A DNA stretch of 64,000 nt from Pseudomonadota bacterium (GCA_005777235.1 SXND01000282.1:1-64000), one strand, 5' to 3'; counted from the first letter of the stretch, positions 1 to 9,502 are shown. The notes: generated from the letters alone by a model not told the origin. Program-made: numbers and translations.

Positions 1-729
1 GCCTTTCACGGAGCGCTGCATGTCCGTGACTTCCTCAGGGCGTTCATCAATGAGCAGCACGATGAGGACAATTTCAGGATGATTTTGAGTGATGCTGTGA
101 GCCATGGACTGGAGAAGCATGGTCTTTCCAGTTCGTGGGGGAGCGACAATGAGCCCACGTTGCCCTTTGCCAATGGGCGTGAGCAAGTCCATGATGCGCG
201 TGGAGATGTCTCCATGCTTGGTTTCGAGGTGTATCCGTTCATCAGGGTAAAGCGGCGTGAGGTTATCGAAGAGAATCTTATCTTTGGTAAAGTCGGGGTT
301 TTCGTAGTTAATCGCTTCGACCTTGAGCAGCGCGAAATAGCGTTCACTCTCTTTGGGAGGCCGTACTTGCCCCGACACGGTATCGCCCGTGTGGAGATCA
401 AAGCGCCGAATTTGGGAAGGGGAAACATAGATGTCGTCTGGACCTGGGAGGTAGTTGTAACTCGGTGCTCGTAAGAAACCAAAACCATCCGGCAAGATTT
501 CCAGCACCCCTTCACCAAAGATCAAGCCATTCTTCTCGGTCTGTGCTTCAAGAATTTTGAAGATCAGTTCTTGCTTCCGGAGTCCGCTCGCCCCTGTGAC
601 ATTGAGCTGTTTCGCCACCTCCGATAACTCTGAGATACTCATCTCTTTTAATTCAACGATGTTTAAACGCCCTTTGTGGAGCACACTGCTGATATCGATC
701 ACAGTCTCTTCTGCTGGCATAGGACTCAT
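1..729 (-). CDS. rho: Transcription termination factor Rho, 5' part (runs off the left edge)
   Basis: Hexameric RNA-dependent ATPase/translocase that ends transcription. The minus-strand frame is open from 729 to base 1 (243 codons seen, C-terminal half missing). Visible in order: a Rho N-terminal helix-loop-helix at about residues 20-60 ([20 protein letters not shown]), the cold-shock-like RNA-binding fold at about 75-115 ([19 protein letters not shown]), then the RecA-type core with [17 protein letters not shown] as P-loop and [13 protein letters not shown]. Two ATGs compete: 729 (GGAGG only 3 nt upstream) and 720 (12 nt upstream). No partner gene lies upstream on the same strand. Identification is firm; only the start is uncertain. 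Confidence 0.95.
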   Translation of the reverse strand, partial: MSPMPAEETVIDISSVLHKGRLNIVELKEMSISELSEVAKQLNVTGASGLRKQELIFKILEAQTEKNGLIFGEGVLEILPDGFGFLRAPSYNYLPGPDDIYVSPSQIRRFDLHTGDTVSGQVRPPKESERYFALLKVEAINYENPDFTKDKILFDNLTPLYPDERIHLETKHGDISTRIMDLLTPIGKGQRGLIVAPPRTGKTMLLQSMAHSITQNHPEIVLIVLLIDERPEEVTDMQRSVKG

Positions 730-1602
730 CAACCTCCAGGTCACTTGCATGATGGATCATCGAATGGACGCAGATCGGGAAGGGCCGGGAAAGCCATCGC
801 GCAGCCGTCACACGCACCACAAGACGGCTGGGACTCTCCAGCACATAGCCTCCAGCCTCCCGCGAGGACTTGAGGCAAGGGAGTGGCGCATCGCCATGCG
901 GACAGCAGCGAGCAACCACCATGTTATGTAGATCGGTACAAGACATCTTCTTCAATATGGGTAACTAACAAAGGTGAGAAATACCACGGTATCATATTGA
1001 CCATGGACAGGCAAAACGTCTATTTGCGTGTGGGGTGGCTCTCTGTCACGGTACACGAGACAACACACACCAGCGATTCCCGCCAGCTGTACGCTTTCAC
1101 TGCCCTACGGAGCCTTATACATACAGGAAACATGCGGCTGATAGCCAGTGTGACATCCTCAGCTCTGAGATCGCTATGGGGGTAACCGGCAATTACGACC
1201 TACATCAGAGGAATGTTGAAACGGCGGAAGTGCGAGATGTAATCTAACATCCTGAGGACTCTGAAGTAGGAGTCGTCTAACTATACGCAGGCTAGACACG
1301 GGTGTCAACTGTTTTCTGAGCCACACGGCCCCCTCGTATCGCTGCGAGAGGATTGGCACTCGACGCGGTGATGGCGCGTCCAAGCCCGAAGGCAAGGTGG
1401 TGACTGACGATAGAGGCCGGCCAACGCACGCCCATACGGTCGCTCTCGCCCCACAATACCGCCGGGACGTGCGCGTGCGGCCACAGGAGAAGGGTCAGCG
1501 ACATCGTCCGGCGCTACACACGAGAGGTGTAGCGTCCTGGTGCCGTCTGACGGTGAATACGCTACAATACGTACGCTCTCTAGAGATGACAGGGCTCTAG
1601 AG
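730..1602. other. Long intergenic region between divergent rho and metallopeptidase genes
   Basis: About 870 bases with only short, low-complexity ORFs in several overlapping frames and no recognisable protein. The stretch around 930-1020 is less GC-rich than its surroundings and may hold promoters. No tRNA or riboswitch-like fold was recognised. A 17-bp tandem duplication closes the region (see separate entry). Confidence 0.5.
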
Positions 1603-1611
1603 ATGACAGGG
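1578..1611. repeat. 17-bp perfect tandem duplication at the metallopeptidase start
   Basis: The unit CTCTAGAGATGACAGGG occurs twice head to tail (1578-1594 and 1595-1611). Each copy contains an ATG (1586 and 1603). Only the second ATG is in frame with the downstream signal peptide, so the duplication affects which start is used. Confidence 0.9.
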
Positions 1612-2979
1612 CTGCATTATTGTACTTGCTGTCGAGGGACATATCACGTGCGACATCGCCCGCTCCATTGCTCCTCCTGGCTGATTGTTGGTGTGACAGT
1701 GCTCGGTGTGTGGCTCTACGGGCTGGCAAGACCGGCAATGGCGGAAGAGCCCGCGCAGCCGTTATTGACGGCGTTTGAGGAGGTACTTCAGCATGTGATA
1801 ACGCTACGGCGTCTTCCGGTGCAAGGCCCCATCCAGCGTGCCGTGCGGACCCGTGAGGCGATTCGGGCAGCGGTGCTGACCCTGGCGCAGGAGGCCCTGT
1901 CGCCGGATGAGTGGGAGGCGGAGCGTAAGTCGATGGTCCAATGGGGTCTCTTGGCACCAGACTTTCGCCTCAAGGAGTTTGTCCTCGACCTCCTCACCGA
2001 ACAGGCCGCCGGCTATTATGATCCCAAACAGCGCACGTTTTTTATCGCAGATTGGTTGCCACAACTTGTCCAAAAGCCAGTGATGGCGCATGAGCTGGTG
2101 CACGCCATCCAGGATCAGCATTACGATTTGCAGCGCAATTTTGATCTCGTCAAGGACCACTCGGACCTCACGCTGGCCCGCAAAGCCCTCATTGAGGGTG
2201 ATGCCACCGCAGTCATGTTGATGTATCTGCTCGAACCCATGGGCCTGACCATGGACGACATGCCGGATCTACACACGTTAATCCAAGCTGGGGGGGCCTT
2301 ACTTGGCGACCAATTTCAGGTGTATGCCAAAGCCCCGCTGATTCTCCGGCAACAGCTGGTGTTTCCCTATGTGCATGGTTTGCGCTTTGTCAAAGCGGCT
2401 CTGGAGCGCGGCGGATGGGAAAGCCTCCAGCGGGTGTATCAACAGCCACCGGTGTCAACCTCCCAGATTCTGCATCCTGAGCAATACTTTGCGGCAGCGC
2501 CTGTGTTGCCGCAGGAGGTGACGTTGCAACTCCCGGATGACGCCCTGCCGCCACCCTGGAAAAAACTGCGGCGTGACGTGCTCGGCGAGTTTTTACTCTC
2601 GGTCATCCTCCAACAGTTCTTGCCGGAAGAGGAGGCGCGTCAGAGTGTCGTGGGGTGGCGTGGCGATCGCTATGAGCTGTTTGAGCAGGGCGAGACCGGG
2701 CACTTGCTCCTGGTATCAGTCACCGCCTGGAACTCCGTGAGCGAGGCGCAGCAATTTGCCCAGAGCTATGGCAAACTCCTGGCGTTAAAATACCCCGGCG
2801 GGACTCGGCACGACTTGGAGGACAAGAGCGGCCATCTCTGGCACCAGGCGTCTCGCCGCGTGTTGCTCCGCCAACGTGACCGCCTGGTGCATATTGTGGA
2901 AGGCGCCAGCGCCGAGGATGTCACCCGCGTGCAGACGCTGCTCGATGGTGTGACGGCGGGGCCCACTCCTGCGCGGTAA
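1603..2979 (+). CDS. Secreted zinc metallopeptidase-like protein (HExxH)
   Basis: A 458-residue exported protein. The N-terminus carries a hydrophobic stretch (SSWLIVGVTVLGVWLYGLA) followed by AMA-EE, a plausible signal-peptidase I site. HELVHAIQDQHYDL around residues 163-176 has the HExxH zinc motif, and EGDA at about 198 supplies the likely third ligand, as in gluzincin-type peptidases. The C-terminal part is not recognised. The frame is open back to 1540, but residues before 1603 look non-coding; the second ATG of a 17-bp duplication is the chosen start, and a GTG further in is possible. A free-standing gene followed closely by a nucleoside phosphorylase. Peptidase class is inferred from motifs; substrate unknown. 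Confidence 0.72.
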   Translation: MTGLHYCTCCRGTYHVRHRPLHCSSWLIVGVTVLGVWLYGLARPAMAEEPAQPLLTAFEEVLQHVITLRRLPVQGPIQRAVRTREAIRAAVLTLAQEALSPDEWEAERKSMVQWGLLAPDFRLKEFVLDLLTEQAAGYYDPKQRTFFIADWLPQLVQKPVMAHELVHAIQDQHYDLQRNFDLVKDHSDLTLARKALIEGDATAVMLMYLLEPMGLTMDDMPDLHTLIQAGGALLGDQFQVYAKAPLILRQQLVFPYVHGLRFVKAALERGGWESLQRVYQQPPVSTSQILHPEQYFAAAPVLPQEVTLQLPDDALPPPWKKLRRDVLGEFLLSVILQQFLPEEEARQSVVGWRGDRYELFEQGETGHLLLVSVTAWNSVSEAQQFAQSYGKLLALKYPGGTRHDLEDKSGHLWHQASRRVLLRQRDRLVHIVEGASAEDVTRVQTLLDGVTAGPTPAR

Positions 2980-3006
2980 CGGCCGTGCGTCACACCAAAC
3001 TTTACC

Positions 3007-3816
3007 ATGAATCATAGACATATGACGCCTTCTGAGTTTTTTTCCCCTGAGATTGAAGCACGCATTGCGCCAGGAGACTTTGTCGGGCATTTCCTGGCCC
3101 AACGCGGTCTCACGAGCGCCAGCGTTGGGCTACGCCCGACCGTCGTCCTCCCGCTGATCCCGGTGCTGGAACATCGACTCTTACGGGCTCTCGGCGCGCC
3201 TGCCGCCCAACCTACACCGATCCAACGTCAAGCCCTGTATCAGCCCGCCGATGTCCCCTTTGCCCTGATTGCCTCCCCGATGGGGGCTCCGATGGCCGTC
3301 ATGCTGCTGGAGCAGCTGATCGCGCTGGGCGCCCGGTGTGTCATCTATCTGGGCTTTTGCGGCGTCTTAGTGCCACCCTATCGTATTGGCGATCTGGTGC
3401 TGCCCACGTATGGCGTGCGTGAGGAGGGCACGTCGTATCACTACGTGCCCGCTGCGGTAGTGCCCCGCACCTCGCCCCAGATCCAGACGGTGCTCCAGGC
3501 ACAGGCGCTGCAGCATGGGACCGCTCTGACATCGGGCCCCATATGGACGACAGATGCGCCCTACCGCGAAACGCCGCAGAAGATCCAACGCTTCCAGGAC
3601 GCGGGCATTCATGCTGTGGATATGGAAATGGCGGCACTCTGTGCCGTAGCGCAGTATCGTGGCTGTGCGCTGGGAGCGCTGCTCATCGTCTCGGACGAAT
3701 GCTATCATCCGACCTGGAAACCCGGTTTTGGCTCCCCGCGTCTGCGCCAGGCGTGTGACCAGGCGGTCACGGTGGTGCTGGCCGCCGCACGGGTGCTGGG
3801 GACGACGTATGCTTGA
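3007..3816 (+). CDS. Nucleoside phosphorylase (PNP/UDP phosphorylase family)
   Basis: Cleaves a purine or pyrimidine nucleoside with phosphate in salvage. At 269 residues it has the family's usual length. The glycine-rich core IYLGFCGVLVPPYRIGDLVLP, the VDMEMAAL motif at 204-211 (the Glu contacts the ribose) and IVSDECYHP near the C-terminus fit uridine or purine phosphorylases of the PNP_UDP_1 superfamily. It starts 27 bases after the metallopeptidase; an alternative ATG lies at 3022. Substrate cannot be decided from sequence. It converges with the next gene, leaving only about 27 bases between stops. Confidence 0.85.
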   Translation: MNHRHMTPSEFFSPEIEARIAPGDFVGHFLAQRGLTSASVGLRPTVVLPLIPVLEHRLLRALGAPAAQPTPIQRQALYQPADVPFALIASPMGAPMAVMLLEQLIALGARCVIYLGFCGVLVPPYRIGDLVLPTYGVREEGTSYHYVPAAVVPRTSPQIQTVLQAQALQHGTALTSGPIWTTDAPYRETPQKIQRFQDAGIHAVDMEMAALCAVAQYRGCALGALLIVSDECYHPTWKPGFGSPRLRQACDQAVTVVLAAARVLGTTYA

Positions 3817-3843
3817 GAGGGTCGCGGCGTCGCGGCGCACCTC

Positions 3844-5574
3844 TTAGCGTGGCAAGGCCATCTGTACCGCTGTCTGAAAGGCGCGGTGGCGTGGGAAGCG
3901 CTGGCAAATCTCGGCACACAGCTCCTCGGCTTCTTGCGCCATGCCCTGCAAGCGTCCGACTTCGACACAAGCGGCCAAGAGCAGCGCCGCCTTGTCATAA
4001 CTCCCCCGGTGCTGATTGCTCACAATCGCCTCGATACGCTGCTGCGCCACGTCGAGACACCACGTCAGTAGCATGACAGGCTGTTGGGGACTCGTCCACG
4101 GCGTCATGGGTAACGACGCGGTGTAGACGTGCTGCAAACGGACCAACAGGCTGGCGGCATCCACGTCCACGCCATACCAGGGTTCGGCCCCAACGCTGCT
4201 TTGGAGAGCCAACTGCCACAGTTGGGTCAGATTGTGCGGCAGCGTCTCAGGGAAGACCCCGGACAGCTGGACGAGGCAACACGCCACCACCAGCCCTTGA
4301 ATGTTGTACCCGCTGCTCCAGCCGAGCACTTGTTCTCGTGCCGCCAGTTGCTGGGCCGTGTCCCAGTTCCCGGCCAGCAGGTGCGCATGGGCGAGGAGCG
4401 TTTTGCTGGGAAGCATCGGGCCCTCGTGGACTGCCTGTGCCGTAGGATCGATGGCCTGGGGGGCGGGATGCTCTCGTGCGTGCTGCAGGTGCAGGGCCGC
4501 TTCATGCATGCGCGCGGTCCGTGCAATCCCCTCTAGGGCGATCTCCCAGACATCTAGCAGGCGCACCAACGTGGGCGCGGCCCGCAAGGCTTCCCACCGT
4601 CCGATCCGTAGGGTCTCTATCTCCTGGAGATGCGAGGCAGCTGTGCAGAGGTAATCCGCCACCTCGGCCCGCAGCGCCAGCCCCTCGGGCAGGGCCCGTA
4701 GCGCCTCGTGGGCTGCCGCTAGGACTGCGGGCATGTTCTCTTCTGCCACTAATGCAGCACACCAATCCACATAGGCATGCGGATGCTGCTGCCCCTCAGC
4801 GCGTGCGAGTGCAGCGAGACCGGCGGTCCCCTGTCCCAGACGCACCACTTCACGGAGCCAGGCGTCGGCATCACTCCCGGGCTGCGTACGCAGGTATGCC
4901 AGCCAATCAGCGAAGAATTGCGCGTGGTCCGGCAACGGCTGGGCGGCAATCTGCATCACGTCTTCTAGGCGCGGACGTGGGCCGGCCACCCATGCCTGCA
5001 CGGCACCCATCTCCTGGAAGAGGACGGCGGGACGCTGCGCGGGAGGCTCGGTGTCATAGACCGCTCGCAGGTAACGTGTCCGCGCGGCGCGCATGTCCAC
5101 ATCGGGGAGATCGTCAACGCGGACCCCACGTCCATACTCATCTTCGAGCCCGAAGAGCTGAAACAGCTCATAGTATGCCGAGCGTGCCAGGCTGACGTTG
5201 CCAGTGTCGAAGAGCAACATCGTACGCTCAAAAAGGTCCGTAAGCGGCTCGACGAACGCGACATACGGCCCCAAACTGTCTTCTTCATGGTAGTCGTCCC
5301 AGCCCTCGGCAGACTGGATGGCGGTATTGAGCTCGTCGGCCCTGTTGGCGATGTCTGCCAACAGGGCCACGGTAATGCTTTCAGTCTGGGCCACCGCCAC
5401 CGTGGCGCCAGCTGACTGCAACAAATCCAGAAACGCCTGCCGTGAGGCCGCGGGCGTGCCCTGAGCAAACACGCGCACAATAGAACGCAGTTCTTTTGCG
5501 GAGTACACCGCGAGTCGTTGTTCGACCGCATCGAGAAAGGCTTGCAAGGACCATCGACCCTCTGGGGGTACCAT
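3844..5574 (-). CDS. Uncharacterised helical-repeat (TPR/SEL-like) protein, 576 aa
   Basis: No family recognised with confidence. The product is a long, Leu/Ala-rich, almost all-helical protein without signal peptide or membrane segment. Successive helix pairs from about residue 200 to the end (for example LAALARAEGQQHPHAYVDWCAALVAEEN) look like TPR-type solenoid repeats. An acidic segment, EGWDDYHEEDSLGPY, lies near residue 90-105. Similar proteins often accompany SWIM zinc-finger proteins, but none is seen here. The start ATG follows the upstream sequence GAGGAGTTTTGT closely. It is probably a cytoplasmic scaffold; no function is claimed. Confidence 0.6.
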   Translation of the reverse strand: MVPPEGRWSLQAFLDAVEQRLAVYSAKELRSIVRVFAQGTPAASRQAFLDLLQSAGATVAVAQTESITVALLADIANRADELNTAIQSAEGWDDYHEEDSLGPYVAFVEPLTDLFERTMLLFDTGNVSLARSAYYELFQLFGLEDEYGRGVRVDDLPDVDMRAARTRYLRAVYDTEPPAQRPAVLFQEMGAVQAWVAGPRPRLEDVMQIAAQPLPDHAQFFADWLAYLRTQPGSDADAWLREVVRLGQGTAGLAALARAEGQQHPHAYVDWCAALVAEENMPAVLAAAHEALRALPEGLALRAEVADYLCTAASHLQEIETLRIGRWEALRAAPTLVRLLDVWEIALEGIARTARMHEAALHLQHAREHPAPQAIDPTAQAVHEGPMLPSKTLLAHAHLLAGNWDTAQQLAAREQVLGWSSGYNIQGLVVACCLVQLSGVFPETLPHNLTQLWQLALQSSVGAEPWYGVDVDAASLLVRLQHVYTASLPMTPWTSPQQPVMLLTWCLDVAQQRIEAIVSNQHRGSYDKAALLLAACVEVGRLQGMAQEAEELCAEICQRFPRHRAFQTAVQMALPR

Positions 5575-5887
5575 ACAAAACTCCTCAGATGGCTGTGACG
5601 TCGCACGGCGTGAGCATCGCCTGCAATCGGGTGATGATAAGTCTTGCCGTGCACTATAGCCCGAGGTGGCGGGAGCTGTCTAGCCCAGGGAGCACGGACG
5701 CCACCCTTGCCGCAGTATCAGGGGACGACGGATGGCAGGTGGTTCCTTGCAGATGCTGCAGTAGGAGTGTGGCGCAATGCGGAGGCTGGCACTGAAGCCG
5801 TAGGCGACACCTCGCGCCCCCCTGCCCTCTGGGTATGACAGAGGCAGGGGGGCTGGGCAACGCCTCAAACGTCGGGGGAAGGGTATG
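5575..5887. other. Intergenic region with a strong GC hairpin
   Basis: No gene seen. It probably holds the promoter of the helical-repeat gene near 5580-5650. Bases 5817-5852 form a hairpin with arms of about 14 bp (C-rich run, TGCC, TCTG; loop GGTATGA; one bulged C). It lies just beyond the stop of the leftward PEP-CTERM remnant and could stop transcription, but no T-run follows. Confidence 0.5.
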
Positions 5888-6262
5888 TTAGGCGGACGGA
5901 TGCTGTAGCAAGCGACACTGGCGTATCCGCCACGCTAAGAGTCCGATGACGCCAAGCAGACACAACGCCAGGCTCCCTGGTTCGGGGACCGCAGCAGCCC
6001 CAACCTGCACATTGTCCACCCATAAAATACCACCACCCGCCTGGATCCTTTCCCCCGTGAAGCCGTCGAACCCCACCGCGCCATTGGCGAAGGAGGCATA
6101 GGCGCCGCCAGCGAAGGAGGTTAAGTCGAGATCGGCACGGAGGATCTCATCGACGAAAATCTGGAGATGCTGAGTGAAGAGATCAAAAGCTACTGCAAAG
6201 TTGTGCCACTGCGTGTCGCTAATCCCACGCTGGGTCCGTTGACGCTCGCTTGCGGCCAGCAG
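5888..6262 (-). pseudogene. 3' remnant of a PEP-CTERM exported protein
   Basis: The minus-strand frame reads through the end of the adaptor gene without an ATG start. It encodes a piece of a concanavalin/LamG-like domain (DTQWHNFAVAFDLF, then ILWVDNVQVG) followed by a classic PEP-CTERM sorting tail: VPEPGSLALCLLGVIGLLAW and a basic end. The 5' part is missing; the domain begins abruptly at about 6262, just where the HlyD-type gene stops. The only in-frame candidate start is GTG at 6076, which would give a 62-residue product without signal peptide. This looks like a deletion junction. PEP-CTERM tails are recognised by exosortase in the inner membrane; no exosortase gene is present in the window. 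Confidence 0.7.
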
Positions 6263-6263
6263 C

Positions 6264-7541
6264 TTAAAAACCCGCCGGGGCGTTGCGCAGCAGTTCGGCG
6301 CGCAGCAAGAAGCTGCCCTCTGTCACCACCAGGTCACCAGGCTCGACCCCGCCCCGGATGGTGGCAAAATCTCTATGCGGTGGGCCGGTGTGGATGGCCC
6401 GGGCGACAAAGGTACCCGCCTCGTCCGGGGTGGTGACAAAGACCACCTGCCGCTCTCCAAGCGTCTGCACCGCGGCGCGTGGCACCACGATAAGGCGTTC
6501 GTGGCGTGTAGTCAACACCATGGTCACGTAGAGGCCAAGACGCAACTGGCCACGCGGATTGGCCACTTCGACCCGCAGTTTCACCGTGCGCGTCTGGGGG
6601 TCTATACGCTGATCTATATAACTGACACGCCCGTGCAGGGTCAGGCCCGGTGCGGACGGGCTAGTCATCACAGCGCTGGCGCCTAGGGACACCAGCGGCA
6701 CGTCCGGCTCGTAAAGGTCGCCGATCACCCAGACCTTTGACAGATCCGTGACCACGAACAGCTCTTGCCCCATGCTGACCACCTGGCCGAGATTCGCGGT
6801 GCGGCCGGTGATCACACCAGCTATCGGGGCGTGCACCACGACCTCGGCCATCACCTGATGCGGATGCTGTAGCGCCGCGAGCTGTGCCGGAGTGAGCCCT
6901 AGGAGACGGAGGCGCTGGCGGGCGGCTTCCACGTCAGCGGCATGGTTGGCGTGCAGCGCCGTGACGTCTTCGAGTTCCTGCCGGCTGGCCGCGCCAATCT
7001 CCACCAGTTGCTGCGTGAGCTGCAGCTTCTGCTGTGCCGCCGTGCGCGTGGCCTGCATGGCGAGATATTTGGTTTGCGCCTCCGCCAGCTCTGTACTGAG
7101 CAGCGTCGCCAGCGGGGCGCCGCGCTTGACGGTGGTGCCAAGCTCCACATGCACCTGCGTGACAATCCCCCCGAGCACCGGCACGACTTTCACCTCACGG
7201 TAGGCGTCCGCCGTCACCGTGCCCGGCACCTGTATCACCTGCTGCGCCGCGATCACCTCCACCCTGGCCGTCGTAATCCCTGCCCGGCTCACGGCTTCGG
7301 GCGACAGGATGACCTCCGTGGCAGCGGCTGGAGCACTGGCCAGGGCTGGCGCCGCCGTCCATGGCACAGCCGGGGCAGGCGTTGGGGGTGGCACCAGGCT
7401 CCAGGGCAGGACGCTCCCGAGATAGTGCGGCCCCAGGAAGGCGCCGCTGGCCCCCAGAGCCATGAGACCCAGGGCCGCGACGCTCCATGTTAGACCACGC
7501 AGCAGCCGATGGTGCTGCGTCCTCGCGCTTTGTTGCTCCAT
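6264..7541 (-). CDS. RND efflux periplasmic adaptor (CusB/CzcB, HlyD family)
   Basis: Membrane-fusion protein linking the inner-membrane pump to the outer-membrane channel. 425 residues: one N-terminal membrane anchor (VAALGLMALGASGAFLG), a biotinyl-lipoyl/barrel-sandwich region (GGIVTQVHVELGTTVKRGAPLATLLS), a helical hairpin of about residues 150-215, the second lipoyl half (APIAGVITGRTANLGQVVSMGQ) and beta-barrel domains ending RGGVEPGDLVVTEGSFLLRAELLRNAPAGF. No Met/His-rich N-terminal metal site is obvious. It is the last gene of the efflux operon, 16 bases after the channel gene. The C-terminus stops at the junction with a decayed gene and may be slightly altered. Confidence 0.9.
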   Translation of the reverse strand: MEQQSARTQHHRLLRGLTWSVAALGLMALGASGAFLGPHYLGSVLPWSLVPPPTPAPAVPWTAAPALASAPAAATEVILSPEAVSRAGITTARVEVIAAQQVIQVPGTVTADAYREVKVVPVLGGIVTQVHVELGTTVKRGAPLATLLSTELAEAQTKYLAMQATRTAAQQKLQLTQQLVEIGAASRQELEDVTALHANHAADVEAARQRLRLLGLTPAQLAALQHPHQVMAEVVVHAPIAGVITGRTANLGQVVSMGQELFVVTDLSKVWVIGDLYEPDVPLVSLGASAVMTSPSAPGLTLHGRVSYIDQRIDPQTRTVKLRVEVANPRGQLRLGLYVTMVLTTRHERLIVVPRAAVQTLGERQVVFVTTPDEAGTFVARAIHTGPPHRDFATIRGGVEPGDLVVTEGSFLLRAELLRNAPAGF

Positions 7542-7557
7542 GCTGCTCTCCTTGGGA

Positions 7558-8868
7558 TTACCGGGCCGGTGTACCTACCGTACGTTCGATCTCAAGCACA
7601 GCGTCATACACCTGTTTCAAGGACTCCGTGTAGCCAGTTGCGATGTCGAGATAGCGGCGTTGCTCAGCAATCAGGTCGAGTAACGACCAGCGCCCAAGTT
7701 CATAGGCTTGGCGCACCACCGCCAGGTTCTGGCGTGCCACCTCGTGTACGCCGTGTGTATAGATGTCGAGAGCGTGTTGGCTGGCGTCATACTGGGTAAA
7801 GGCGGCAGTGACCTCTTGACGAATCGTCAGGGTGACTAGAGTCAGGCGGCGTTGGGCCGCGGTCACTGAGGCCAGCGCCGCGGCAATGTTGCCCTGGTTC
7901 TGCTGGCGTACGGGTAGGGTGATGGCAACACCAGCGCCGACATAATGAAAGACATCTTGGATGGGCTGCGTCCCGCCACGCGCTGTCAGGCCGCGCAGAT
8001 CGTAGCCCGCATCCTGGCGCATATAGCCGACGTTGACGCTGGCGTCCCAGCGGCCTTCGGCCTGCTCTTTGCGCACCGCCGCCTCGGCCATGGCCACCTC
8101 AGCCTGAGCCATCAGCAGATCTGGACGCGTTGCCAGAGCCTGCGCCAGAGCCTGCGCCAGACCCGCGTCACGCTCCAGGAGAACCGGCGGCGTACGCAAG
8201 TCACCCTGGAGCCGCAATGGGGCGTCCGGCCCCAGGCCCAGCAGGGTTTTGAGGTATAAGGCCTGCACCTCGACCTGGCTGGCGCGCAGGTGGCGGCTGG
8301 CATCGAGGCGATTGACCTCCACCCGCAGCAGATTGGCCTCCAGCGGTGGCGCGGCCCCCCGGCTGACACGACTCTGCAGCAGGCCGAGGGCCTGCTGGTT
8401 GATCTGTAAAAGTTCCTCGGTCAAGCGCAGGTTGCGCTGCGCCGCCAGCAGCTCCCCGGCCTTCAGGCGCACCTCAGCCCGCAGCCGCCGCGCCCGCTCC
8501 GCCACTTGGGCGCGCTTCATCTCGAGTTCGCCGCTTGCTACCCCAAGGCGCCCGGCTTGCCGGCCATTGAGATCGAGCGGCAGCGTCACACTGGCCGTGA
8601 GGTTGTTGTCCGGACCCGCGACATTGTGCTGCACGCCCAGTTCCAGCACAGGATTCGGGCGCAATCCGGCCTGTTGCAGGCGCCCCTGCGCCGCACCCAC
8701 TTCCGCCTGCGTGGCGTGCAGCTCCAGGTTGTCCGCCAGGGCCTGCGCCACGAGGTCGTCCACCGTGACCTCTCCCAGCGCCCGCGCCACCTGTGCCCAG
8801 CCTGTATCAAAGATGAGCACGGCCCACCCGAGGAGCCCGACCAGCAAGAGCGTTCTGTACAGTGACAT
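7558..8868 (-). CDS. TolC-family outer-membrane channel (CzcC/CusC type)
   Basis: Outer-membrane efflux channel of the metal pump. 436 residues from the chosen ATG (8868), which begins a clear signal peptide (MSLYRTLLLVGLLGWAVLIF, then WAQ). Two OEP repeats are visible: long coiled-coil segments (LELHATQAEVGAAQGRLQQA and, in the second half, VRKEQAEGRWDASVNVGYMR). The open frame runs back to 9018, but that extension covers a dispersed palindrome and is not coding. It lies between the FixH-like gene and the adaptor. The 214-base gap upstream holds a palindromic repeat inside the operon. Confidence 0.9.
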   Translation of the reverse strand: MSLYRTLLLVGLLGWAVLIFDTGWAQVARALGEVTVDDLVAQALADNLELHATQAEVGAAQGRLQQAGLRPNPVLELGVQHNVAGPDNNLTASVTLPLDLNGRQAGRLGVASGELEMKRAQVAERARRLRAEVRLKAGELLAAQRNLRLTEELLQINQQALGLLQSRVSRGAAPPLEANLLRVEVNRLDASRHLRASQVEVQALYLKTLLGLGPDAPLRLQGDLRTPPVLLERDAGLAQALAQALATRPDLLMAQAEVAMAEAAVRKEQAEGRWDASVNVGYMRQDAGYDLRGLTARGGTQPIQDVFHYVGAGVAITLPVRQQNQGNIAAALASVTAAQRRLTLVTLTIRQEVTAAFTQYDASQHALDIYTHGVHEVARQNLAVVRQAYELGRWSLLDLIAEQRRYLDIATGYTESLKQVYDAVLEIERTVGTPAR

Positions 8869-8980
8869 GGGGATGGTCCTTCTACTGGCGGTATCGGGAG
8901 CACCCTGGTGCCGCGTCACGTTGACCCTTGCTAGCGCCTGAACCGCGCTCAGTGGACACCTTCCTACGCCAGTGCCCCCC

Positions 8981-9040
8981 CTGGGAGCGCCGGGCTCCAG
9001 CCCGGCTCCGGAAGCCATGCTGGAGCCCGGCGCTCCCAGG
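8981..9040. repeat. Dispersed about 60-bp palindrome, family A, copy 1
   Basis: Imperfect palindrome opening with CTGGGAGCGC and closing with GCGCTCCCAG; the inner arms CGGGCTCCAGCCCGG also fold on themselves, around a central CTCCGGAAGC. Other copies lie at 19186, 33473, 43362 and 50466. This copy sits inside the efflux operon between the FixH-like and channel genes. Unlike the other four, no convincing longer flanking inverted repeat was found. Confidence 0.9.
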
Positions 9041-9082
9041 GGAAACCCTGGAAAACTTGCAGCGTATTTCTACAATGGACAT

Positions 9083-9499
9083 CTAGCGCACCGAAACGGA
9101 AAAACGCGTCGAACCCTTGCCCGCTGGCCCATCCCAGACCACCGTGACTTGCCGGGCCCCACTGTCTGGAAAGCTAATCGTCCCCAGGTAGCGCCCTGGG
9201 GTTTTATCGGGCGTCAGTGTCGCACCAGCCAGCATTGGCGCCATACCCGGCATGGGCATGCTGGTGCTCAGCGTGACTTTCCCCACGTCCACTGGCTGTT
9301 TAGTCGACGCCGCGCTGAATTCCAGCACAAACGTGTTCTTGCCCTGCGCCCATTGCCCTGACGCGCTCAGCAGCGTGACCACGAGTTCCTGGGCCTTCTG
9401 GCTTTGGATCATTTTCAGATCAGTGCTCCAGACCGTTCCCAGGGACAGACCTGCGAGCACGACGCTCCCCAATACCGTGCGTACCATGATGCGTTGCAT
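9083..9499 (-). CDS. FixH/YtkA-like exported protein in metal-efflux operon
   Basis: 138 residues with an N-terminal signal or anchor (MVRTVLGSVVLAGLSLGTVWS). The beta-rich body carries STSMPMPGMAPMLAGATLTP and PGRYLGTISFPDSGARQVTV, the pattern of FixH/YtkA-type immunoglobulin-like domains found beside copper and heavy-metal exporters. The Met-rich MPMPGMAPM segment could bind Cu(I); this is inference. AGGAG lies 6 nt before the ATG and within the 3' end of the pump gene, whose stop is only 3 bases away, so the two are translationally linked. Confidence 0.75.
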   Translation of the reverse strand: MQRIMVRTVLGSVVLAGLSLGTVWSTDLKMIQSQKAQELVVTLLSASGQWAQGKNTFVLEFSAASTKQPVDVGKVTLSTSMPMPGMAPMLAGATLTPDKTPGRYLGTISFPDSGARQVTVVWDGPAGKGSTRFSVSVR

Positions 9500-9502
9500 G
9501 TC

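Noticed and set aside
557-931. Plus-strand ORF near rho
   Set aside because: Overlaps the rho 5' end antisense and then the intergenic region; no ribosome-binding site or recognisable product.
4476-5195. A 239-codon plus-strand ORF
   Set aside because: Antisense to the 576-residue helical-repeat gene and strongly Arg/Pro/Ala-biased.
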